NCBI GenBank assembly: GCA_016195325.1
Contig: JACPZX010000105.1
Coordinates: 20,025-84,024, forward strand
DNA: 64,000 nucleotides
Source of the DNA: Acidobacteriota bacterium
Lineage (GTDB): Bacteria > Acidobacteriota > Polarisedimenticolia > JACPZX01
Direction: 5' to 3'
Every line of letters starts with the position of its first letter. The stretch's first letter is position 1. Made by a program: the position numbers and the translations under genes. Positions 58,167 to 64,000 of the stretch are shown here, in pieces. A model generated the notes under the pieces. It was not told where the DNA came from and made no database searches. It worked only from the letters and a program-made list of their open reading frames with translations.

Positions 58167-59213
58167 TCACGCGATGCTCCCGCCGCAGGACGAGCCCGAG
58201 CCGGCCGTGCAGCCGTAGCAGTGGTTCCCGGTGACGATCCGCCGCCGGGAGAGCGACGCCGCGTCGAAGTCCCGGATGTGCGTGGGCGCGCCGTGATCGA
58301 CGGTGAGATCCAGCATCTGGTTGAAGTCGCAGTCGTACAGGCGGCCGTCCCACCCGACGGAGAGGGTGTAGCGGCACATGACCCCTTCGGCCGCCGCGGA
58401 GTTGAATGCGGTGGCGAGCCGCTCCATGTACCCCTCGTAGTTCCCCGACTCGATCAGGAACTCGAGGAAGCGGCTGATCGGCATGTTCGTGATGGTGTAG
58501 AGCCGGTTGAAGACGACGCCGTGCTCGCGCGCGAGCTTCGCCTTGAAGTGCGCCTCCTGGGACCTCTGCCCCGCCGGAAGGAAGGCCCCCACGGGGTTCG
58601 TCACGAGGTTGAGCGAGAGCCCCGTCCCCTCCCGGCCGTAGCCGAGCCCGTTCAAGAGATGCAGCGCCTCGATCGACTTGTCGAAGACCCCTTCGCCCCG
58701 CTGCGCGTCGGTCTGGGACGACGAGAACGACGGCAGGGAGGCGATGATCTCCACCCTGTGGGAGGCGAGAAAGGCCGCGAGGTCGGCCTGCGACGGGATC
58801 AGGAGAACCGTCAGGTTGCAGCGATCGATGACGCTCCGGCCGAGGCGGCGCGACTCCTCGACGAGGTAGCGGAAGCTCGGGCTCAGCTCGGGAGCGCCGC
58901 CGGTGATATCGACGGTGGGGATGTCGGTGCGCGCGAGGGCGGCCATGCACAGCTCGGCCGTCTCCGGCGTCATGACCTCGCGGCGATCGGGGCCGGCGTC
59001 GACGTGGCAGTGGCGGCACGTCTGATTGCACACCTTGCCGACGTTGATCTGAAAGGTGGTGATGCCGCTCGCCGCCAGAGGCTGCAGGCCGGCCCGGGCG
59101 ATCCGATCCTCGAACCGGGCGACCTCGCCCGGCGCCTGGAGACGGCGCACCTGCTCCCTCGCGGAGGCGAGAGGATTGTCCCGCTGTTTGAGCGTTCGGA
59201 TCAGAAGGGGCAC
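58167..59213 (-). CDS. arsS: Arsenosugar biosynthesis radical SAM protein
   Basis: 348 residues. The radical SAM cluster motif CNQTCRHC (about 61-68) follows FQINVGKV. The C-terminal part has the DUF3641-type cysteines (LSVGWDGRLYDCDFNQMLD, and GNHCYGCTAGSGSSCGGSIA). This family (TIGR04167-like) was first noted for selenocysteine in some members and later linked to arsenosugar synthesis from 5'-deoxyadenosyl and methylated arsenic. Here the tail carries Cys, not an in-frame TGA. An arsM methyltransferase partner is not in the window. The peroxidase-like gene lies 18 bases upstream in the same operon. Confidence 0.9.
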   Translation of the reverse strand: MPLLIRTLKQRDNPLASAREQVRRLQAPGEVARFEDRIARAGLQPLAASGITTFQINVGKVCNQTCRHCHVDAGPDRREVMTPETAELCMAALARTDIPTVDITGGAPELSPSFRYLVEESRRLGRSVIDRCNLTVLLIPSQADLAAFLASHRVEIIASLPSFSSSQTDAQRGEGVFDKSIEALHLLNGLGYGREGTGLSLNLVTNPVGAFLPAGQRSQEAHFKAKLAREHGVVFNRLYTITNMPISRFLEFLIESGNYEGYMERLATAFNSAAAEGVMCRYTLSVGWDGRLYDCDFNQMLDLTVDHGAPTHIRDFDAASLSRRRIVTGNHCYGCTAGSGSSCGGSIA

Positions 59214-59231
59214 GGGCCCTCCGGGTGACGC

Positions 59232-59564
59232 CTACATCGAGATTTTCGCGGCCACGTTCCGCATCTGCACGCCATGGACGAGGGAGGATCCGCCGCGGAT
59301 GGCGCAGGCCACGTGCACCGCCTCGGTCATCTCCTCGACGTTCGATCCCTTCTCGAGCGACGCCTGCGTGTACGCGTCGATGCAGTAGGGGCACTGGACG
59401 GTGTGCGCGACCGCAAGCGCGATCAGGGCCTTCTCCCGCTCGGTGAGCGCCCCTTCCGCGAAGACGGCGCTGTAGTAGGCCATGAACTTCTCCCACAGCG
59501 CGGGGTTGCCCTTCGCCATGTCGGCGAAGTGTCCGAGGTCTTTCGGATGGTAGTAGGTCTCCAT
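59232..59564 (-). CDS. Arsenosugar-associated carboxymuconolactone decarboxylase/AhpD-like protein
   Basis: 110 residues. The AhpD/CMD active-site motif is HTVQCPYCIDAYTQ (Cys-x2-Cys, His after six residues is replaced by the family Asp/Tyr pattern), with the N-terminal ETYYHPKDLGHFADMAKGNP and C-terminal CAIRGGSSLVHGVQM. It corresponds to the peroxidase-like partner repeatedly found next to ArsS (TIGR04169-type), probably handling thiol redox or an arsenic/selenium intermediate. It starts the two-gene operon. Confidence 0.9.
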   Translation of the reverse strand: METYYHPKDLGHFADMAKGNPALWEKFMAYYSAVFAEGALTEREKALIALAVAHTVQCPYCIDAYTQASLEKGSNVEEMTEAVHVACAIRGGSSLVHGVQMRNVAAKISM

Positions 59565-59662
59565 GAGTCCCCTTTCGATGCCGCGGCGCTCTCAAGGGTT
59601 TCGATCGCTGCGGGAGCCGGAAGCCTGAAGCCTAGCACCGGGTTTCGCGCGTGTCCGCGGGC

Positions 59663-60403
59663 TCAGGCCCCGAGGAGGAAGCCGAGGGCCATCGCGAGGC
59701 CTATCCCGACGCTCACGAGCCCCGCCGCGACGCGAAGGGTGGCCTGCATCCGGCCGGCCGTCGCCCCCCCGAGGGCGAACGGAAGACCCACGAGCGCGCT
59801 CATGCTGGCCATCCCGAGGGTGGAGCCGATCGCGAAGACGACGATGTACGTGAGCCTCGCTCCCGCGGTCGGGATCGTGGCGATGATGAAGAGCATGAGG
59901 GCCGCGCTCCCCGCCATCCCGTGCAGGAGGCCGACGAGGAAGGGCCTCAGGCTCGAGCCCGGGCGGCTCGCGATCAGCCGCGCGCCGGCCGGCAGCCCGT
60001 GGTGCGTCGCGTGAGCCGCGTCGGTCCCGGGACGGTGGACGTGCGGGTGAAGGTGCTCGCCCCCGCCGTGCGCGTGCGAGTGGCTGTGGAGGACCGCGCC
60101 GCGACGGAAGCCCCACAGAAGCCTCGCGCCGAGAATGATCAGCACAGCCCCGACGACGCCCTCGAGAGTCGCCGCCACGCCGGGAGGGATCTGGAGGCCC
60201 GTGAAAACCACGAGGAGCCCCGCCGCCGTGAGCGCGACCGCATGCCCGACACCCCACCTCACCCCCACGAGCGACGCGCCGAGGACCGTCCGCCGCCGAT
60301 CGCCGATCATGGTGGCGACTGCGGCGAGATGGTCCGCGTCGAGCGCGTGCTTGAGGCCCAGGCTGAATCCGACCCCGAGCGCCGAGAGGATGGTCGTGTC
60401 CAT
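59663..60403 (-). CDS. NiCoT-like/UreH-type metal transporter
   Basis: 246 residues with about six TM helices. The first helix contains GLKHALDADHLAAV, the HxxxxDH signature of nickel/cobalt transporters. Between TM3 and TM4 is a His-rich loop (HSHSHAHGGGEHLHPHVHRP) suited to holding Ni2+, Co2+ or Zn2+. TM5-6 include SLRPFLVGLLHGMAGSAALM. It matches the HupE/UreJ/NiCoT superfamily. A role in nickel or cobalt uptake or efflux is inferred; no urease or hydrogenase genes are in the window. Confidence 0.85.
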   Translation of the reverse strand: MDTTILSALGVGFSLGLKHALDADHLAAVATMIGDRRRTVLGASLVGVRWGVGHAVALTAAGLLVVFTGLQIPPGVAATLEGVVGAVLIILGARLLWGFRRGAVLHSHSHAHGGGEHLHPHVHRPGTDAAHATHHGLPAGARLIASRPGSSLRPFLVGLLHGMAGSAALMLFIIATIPTAGARLTYIVVFAIGSTLGMASMSALVGLPFALGGATAGRMQATLRVAAGLVSVGIGLAMALGFLLGA

Positions 60404-60476
60404 GGAAGGCTCATTCTAACCGACGCCGGAGTTGGAGTATCCTTGAAGCACCCGCAGGTCCTCCCGGAGGCACACC

Positions 60477-60968
60477 ATGGCCACGGAAAATGTCGCCCAC
60501 CGATCCATCGGCCTGCGCCGGCTCGCGACCCTCGCGCTTGCGCTCGCGATCGCCTTCGTCGCCGCGGCCGGTGCGGCCCCATCCAAAGCACCCGCCACGA
60601 AGTCGAAGGCCCCCGCGACGGATCCGAACGCCCCGGAGAAGCAGTTCGCCGCCACGATCGCCAGCGGGACCAGGGTTCAGGTGTCGGTCTTCCCGAACCT
60701 CCATTGGCCGGGCAAGATCGTGAGGTTCGATCCCTTCATCCCGAAGACCGACGCGAACATCCACAGCCTCGCGCTCAACTCCATGTGGGAGATCTACGGG
60801 CGCCAGCGCGGCTCCTTCCAGCAGAGCGACGCGACCATCTCGTCGCGCCCGGACCTCGGAGCCATCATCGTCTACCACCTCAGGAGCGGCTCGAAGTTCT
60901 GCGTCTACCCGGTCAGCAGCGACGAGAAGGGGACCACGCTCGCCGCCCTCAAGGTCTGGATGGAGTGA
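60477..60968 (+). CDS. Small exported protein of unknown function
   Basis: 163 residues with a twin-basic signal peptide (RSIGLRRLATLALALAIAFV, about 10-35) and a Lys/Ala/Pro linker. The mature domain is mostly strands (FAATIASGTRVQVSVFPNLH, IIVYHLRSGSKFCVYPV) with one Cys and ends LKVWME. I do not recognise the fold. It ends two bases before the rhodanese-channel gene, so they are likely co-transcribed. Confidence 0.75.
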   Translation: MATENVAHRSIGLRRLATLALALAIAFVAAAGAAPSKAPATKSKAPATDPNAPEKQFAATIASGTRVQVSVFPNLHWPGKIVRFDPFIPKTDANIHSLALNSMWEIYGRQRGSFQQSDATISSRPDLGAIIVYHLRSGSKFCVYPVSSDEKGTTLAALKVWME

Positions 60969-60970
60969 CG

Positions 60971-62125
60971 ATGGGAGCGACGATCACCGGATCGGCCCAC
61001 GAGATCTCGCGCGACGAGATTCGATCGCGCCTCTCGGATGCCACGCTCCGGATCGTCGACGTGCTGGCGCGCGCCTCCTTCAAGTCGTCCCACATCCCGG
61101 GGGCCGTCAGCCTCCCGCTCGCCGATCTTCCCGCCCGCGCGCGCGCCGTTCTTCCCGATCTCTCCCAGTCGATCGCCGTCTACTGCGCCAGCTTCACATG
61201 AGACGCCGGCGCGCGGGCGGTCGGCCTGCTGAGGGACATGGGCTACACCGACGTGCGCCACTATGCCGGAGGTCTCGCCGACTGGAAGGCGAGCGGTGAG
61301 AGTATCGAGTCGGGAGCGGCGGCGGCCCCGAGGCGAGTGTCCGCGGCCGCGATCGATCTCCTCGCCGAGCGGACGATCGGCGGCCTCTTCGCCCTCTGGT
61401 TCGCCGTCATCCTCGCCTTCGGCGTCCTGTACTGGCTGGCCGACACCTGGCACGGCCACGGCCTCCTCGCCGGCTCCAACCCTGTCGACGCGTCGATCGA
61501 GGGATTTCTCCAGGCCCTCTACTTCAGCTTCGTGACCGCCCTGTCGATCGGCTACGGGGACGTCGTCCCCGTCGGGCCGGCGCGGCCGCTCGCGATCGCC
61601 GAGGGGGCGGCGGGGCTCATCATCTTCGGCTGCGTCATCTCGAAGCTCGTCTCGCGGAAGCAGGAGGACATGGTCGAGGAGATCCACCGGATCGCGTTCG
61701 AGGACCGGCTCGGCCGCGTGCGATCGAACCTGCACCTCGTCCTCTCGGAGCTGCAGCAGATCGCGGGAGCGTGCGAAGGCCGAACGGTCGATCCCGTGAG
61801 GATGATGGCGCGCATCGAGAGCGCCACGACCGTCTTCGTCGGGGAGCTGCGCACCGTGCACGACCTTCTCTACCGGCCGCAGCAGGTCCCCGACGAGGAG
61901 GTCCTCGAGTCGATCCTCGCGAGCCTGGCCGCCGGATTGAACGAGCTGGCGGACCTCCTCGCCTCCCAGCGCGAGCTGAAGCGCTCCGCCCCCTTCTCGT
62001 CCACGCTCCGCTCCGTCTCGACGCTCGCCGAGGAGATCTGCGGCGAGTGCGTCCCCCGCTCCCACGCCCCCTCGCTCAAGAGCTGGATGGATCGCGTGCA
62101 GGCGCTCTCGCGGTCCCTCGCCTGA
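60971..62125 (+). CDS. Selenocysteine-containing rhodanese fused to a two-TM potassium channel
   Basis: One frame of 384 codons with a single in-frame TGA at codon 77 (61199-61201). Residues 1-112 are a rhodanese: LRIVDVLARASFKSSHIPG, then the active-site loop SIAVYCASFT-TGA-DAGARA, then MGYTDVRHYAGGLADWKASG, so homology continues straight through the TGA. The position is Cys in relatives with YCANFTC-type loops. A GGU-loop hairpin follows the TGA. TM1 is about 136-159, the pore carries SIGYGD (192-197), TM2 is about 207-228 and the tail is helical. I infer persulfide/redox sensing by a selenolate that controls K+ flow. If the TGA were a nonsense mutation or sequencing error, a Cys version would read the same way. 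Confidence 0.72.
61199..61229 (+). promoter_or_regulatory. UGA recoding site with SECIS-like hairpin
   Basis: The TGA is at 61199-61201. GCGGGC (61213-61218) pairs fully with GCCTGC (61224-61229, one G:U) around the loop GGTCG (61219-61223). The loop GGU lies 17 bases after the TGA; in E. coli fdhF the spacing is 18. Bacterial SelB-binding hairpins need this position and a G-rich apical loop. A single hairpin by itself is weak in GC-rich DNA, but its exact placement is notable. Confidence 0.6.
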
Positions 62126-63546
62126 TGCCCCGCACCGCGCACCTCATCGGCATCTGCGGCACCGGGATGGGCTCGCTCGCGGGGCTCCTGAAGGACGCCG
62201 GCCTTGCCGTCCGCGGCTCGGATGCCGACGTCTACCCGCCCATCTCGACGATGCTCGAGGCGATGGGGATCCCGATTCTCAAGGGGTACCGCGCCGAGAA
62301 CCTCGACCCCGCGCCCGACGTGATCGTGGTCGGCAACATCGTCGGCCGCGCGAACCCGGAGGTCCAGGCGCTTCTCGCGCGGGGCCTCCCGCACGTCAGC
62401 ATGCCCGAGGCCCTCGGCGAGTTCGTCCTCGAGGGGCGCCACTCAATCGTCGTCGCCGGCACGCACGGGAAGACGACCACGTCGGCGCTGATGAGCCACG
62501 TCCTCCTCGCCTCCGGGCGCGATCCGTCGTTCCTCGTCGGCGGCGTCCTCATCGGCAGCGAGCGGTCGTACCGCTTCGGCTCGGGGCCTCACGTCGTCGT
62601 CGAGGGGGACGAGTACGAGACGGCCTTCTTCGACAAGGGGCCGAAGTTCCTCCACTACCGCCCGCGCACGGCGATCGTGACGAGCGTCGAGTACGACCAC
62701 GCCGAGATGTTCGCGTCGATCGAGGCGGTCGAGGAGGCCTTCCGGAAGTTCATCGCCATCGTCCCGGCCGACGGAACTCTCGTGGCCTGCGCCGACGATC
62801 CGCGAGTCGTGCGTCTGGCCGAGGCGGCGCGGGCGCCGGTCGTCACGTACGGCCTCGATGCCGGGTCGCTCCGAGGGCGGGAGATCTCCGCTGGGCCTTC
62901 GGGGATGACGTTCGAGGCGTCTTCGTCCGGCCGTCCGCCGATGCGCTTCTCGACGCCGATGACGGGTCGCCACAACCTCGCGAACGCCCTCGCGGTCATC
63001 GCGGCGTCGCGGTCGCTGGGCCTGGCCGACGCGGAGATTGCGGCGGGGCTGGTCACCTTCCGCGGCGTCCACCGGCGGCAGGAGATCGTCGGCGAGGCGG
63101 CGGGGGTGACGGTCCTCGACGATTTCGCCCACCACCCCACGGCGGTGCGCGAGACGATCCGCGGAGTCCGCTCGCGCTTCCCCGGGCGCGACGTCTGGGC
63201 CATCTTCGAGCCGCGCACGAACACGACGCGGCGCAGCGTCTTCCAGGCGGAGTACGCGACGGCGTTCGATGCGGCCCATCGCACCGTCATCGCCGCCGTC
63301 GATCACCCCGAGCGCGCTCCGGAGGGCGAGCGCTTCGACGCCGAGAAGCTCGTCGCGGACCTCAGGGGCCGGGGCCTCGACGCGCTCTACATCCCCACGG
63401 TCGACGCCATCGTGGCACACGTCGCCGAGGAGACGCGCCCGGGCGACGTCGTCCTGGTGATGTCGAACGGGGCGTTCGGGGGGGTGCATCGAAAGGTGCT
63501 GGACCGGCTCGGCGGACATGCCGCCGATTCGGCTCGATCGCGCTGA
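62125..63546 (+). CDS. mpl: UDP-N-acetylmuramate:L-Ala-gamma-D-Glu-meso-DAP ligase
   Basis: 473 residues from ATG 62125, sharing one base with the channel stop (TGATG). Mur-ligase signatures: N-terminal LIGICGTGMGSLAGLL, ATP loop VVAGTHGKTTTSAL, SVEYDHAEMF, GRHNLANALAVIA and VLDDFAHHPTAVRETI. Length and the EGDEYETAFFDKGPKF segment indicate Mpl (murein tripeptide recycling) rather than MurC. Cytoplasmic. Coupling to a potassium channel gene is unusual. Confidence 0.93.
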   Translation: MPRTAHLIGICGTGMGSLAGLLKDAGLAVRGSDADVYPPISTMLEAMGIPILKGYRAENLDPAPDVIVVGNIVGRANPEVQALLARGLPHVSMPEALGEFVLEGRHSIVVAGTHGKTTTSALMSHVLLASGRDPSFLVGGVLIGSERSYRFGSGPHVVVEGDEYETAFFDKGPKFLHYRPRTAIVTSVEYDHAEMFASIEAVEEAFRKFIAIVPADGTLVACADDPRVVRLAEAARAPVVTYGLDAGSLRGREISAGPSGMTFEASSSGRPPMRFSTPMTGRHNLANALAVIAASRSLGLADAEIAAGLVTFRGVHRRQEIVGEAAGVTVLDDFAHHPTAVRETIRGVRSRFPGRDVWAIFEPRTNTTRRSVFQAEYATAFDAAHRTVIAAVDHPERAPEGERFDAEKLVADLRGRGLDALYIPTVDAIVAHVAEETRPGDVVLVMSNGAFGGVHRKVLDRLGGHAADSARSR

Positions 63547-63553
63547 GGTTCTC

Positions 63554-64000
63554 ATGCCCGAGAAATGGTCGACGAGCGAGCTTCGAGAGATTGTGCGCGA
63601 CTACTTCGAAATGCTGCGTCTCGTGATCGAAGGCAGACCGATCAACAAAGCGGCGCTGTTACGTTCGCTCCAGCCGAAACTCGCGTCCCGGTCACGCGGT
63701 TCGATCGAGTTCAAACGCGAAAACATCAGTGCGGCGATGCTGGATCTGCGCCTTCCTCCAGTTCCGGGCTACAAGCCGAAGTGGAACTACCAAAGAGACA
63801 TTCTCCCGGCAATCTGTGAGGTCTTCCAGAGACACCCCGAGTACCAGTCGATGATCGAGGCGGATGTGAGCCGGGGTGTATCCCCGCCGGAGGTGACCGA
63901 CATCCTGAAGTGCCTCCAGAATCCTCCAAGCAGCGCGACACTCCCGGACGAGCCGCCGGAGCCGCCCGAGGACTGGAAGAACCCGAATCGCTGGGATTCC
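63554..64000 (+). CDS. N-terminus of a probable restriction/defence protein (cut by window edge)
   Basis: 149 codons, open at the right edge, from ATG 63554. EKWSTSELREIVRDYFEMLR, then NKAALLRSL, RSRGSIEFKRENISAAML and PVPGYKPKWNYQRDIL form a helical N-terminal domain that I associate with predicted restriction nucleases (proteins carrying DUF3883- or HNH-type nuclease parts), but the catalytic part is outside the window. Codon choice is less GC-biased than in mpl, hinting at transfer. The Pro/Glu-rich stretch PDEPPEPPEDWKNPN looks like a linker. Confidence 0.6.
   Translation, partial: MPEKWSTSELREIVRDYFEMLRLVIEGRPINKAALLRSLQPKLASRSRGSIEFKRENISAAMLDLRLPPVPGYKPKWNYQRDILPAICEVFQRHPEYQSMIEADVSRGVSPPEVTDILKCLQNPPSSATLPDEPPEPPEDWKNPNRWDS

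Noticed and set aside
58138-58169. TGA at the end of arsS as a second selenocysteine codon
   Set aside because: The protein already ends with the family Cys-rich tail, and read-through codes for an Arg-rich stretch with no family features.
59651-60970. Long plus-strand frame running into the rhodanese start
   Set aside because: Composition is low-complexity Arg/Glu and it is antisense to the transporter; the real start is ATG 60971, two bases after the previous gene.
61199-61201. Reading the rhodanese-channel locus as two genes or as a pseudogene
   Set aside because: Family homology runs through the TGA without a frame change, the channel filter is intact, no ribosome site or start fits the second half before the rhodanese C-terminus, and a SECIS-like hairpin follows.

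Overview
The window is a GC-rich (by eye roughly two-thirds G+C), densely coded stretch of a bacterial chromosome. Many neighbouring genes overlap by 1 to 8 bases. Diderm features are plain: an Omp85-type barrel, a TolC-type channel, and a DUF5916 barrel. Other contents include VCBS/ASPIC-UnbV proteins, a reaction-centre-type cytochrome c homologue, DUF4097 and HEAT proteins, MacAB-like efflux and many secreted peptidases. That mix is typical of Acidobacteriota or a similar soil or sediment lineage. This placement is inference, because no rRNA or universal marker long enough to settle it is present.

Layout. 1-9.7 kb: the start of an unknown membrane protein (minus), a bifunctional PBP1, an Omp85-like protein with a ParB/Srx-domain protein, then a subtilase translationally coupled to an HExxH protein. 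9.7-10.3 kb: a 63-residue protein and a 179-bp element with 20-bp perfect terminal inverted repeats. 10.3-16.3 kb: a zinc-ribbon protein, RNase H-like, YggS, DivIVA and HutI run, then convergent genes including lepA. 16.4-24.8 kb (minus): DUF5916 protein, then an ECF sigma / anti-sigma / DUF4097 / HEAT operon, then tsaD-mtnA. 24.9-35.9 kb: methylmalonyl-CoA mutase large subunit, NRDE protein, a dihaem cytochrome, two FG-GAP/ASPIC-UnbV proteins around a TPR protein, and a sulfatase. 36-44.5 kb: two Dpp-type ATPases without permeases, then a TolC / YIP1 / HlyD / MacB efflux operon. 44.5-48.2 kb: citrate synthase and prolyl oligopeptidase.

48.2-51.8 kb is an accessory-looking two-gene module of visibly lower GC. 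It encodes a P-loop ATPase followed by a protein with no Walker A motif and eight near-identical 48-residue TPR units, and it resembles the NTPase/TPR conflict systems. 51.9-57.2 kb: a zinc alcohol dehydrogenase, a tRNA with a CAU anticodon, an RRM protein, GlgB, a parvulin and a DUF1326 protein. 57.3-63.5 kb: a hydrolase, the arsenosugar gene pair (arsS plus a CMD peroxidase-like protein), a NiCoT-like transporter, a secreted unknown, a rhodanese-potassium channel fusion and mpl. The window closes in the N-terminus of a protein of a type I associate with predicted restriction nucleases.

The most striking object is 60971-62125: one reading frame encoding a rhodanese domain followed by a two-TM potassium channel, interrupted by a single in-frame TGA. 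That TGA sits in the rhodanese active-site loop, where relatives carry Cys. It is followed, 17 nt later, by the apical loop of a 6-bp hairpin whose loop begins GGU, the layout of a bacterial SECIS element. I read it as a selenocysteine-containing rhodanese-K+ channel rather than a pseudogene. It lies about 1.4 kb from an arsS/CMD pair whose families were first recognised partly through selenoprotein members.
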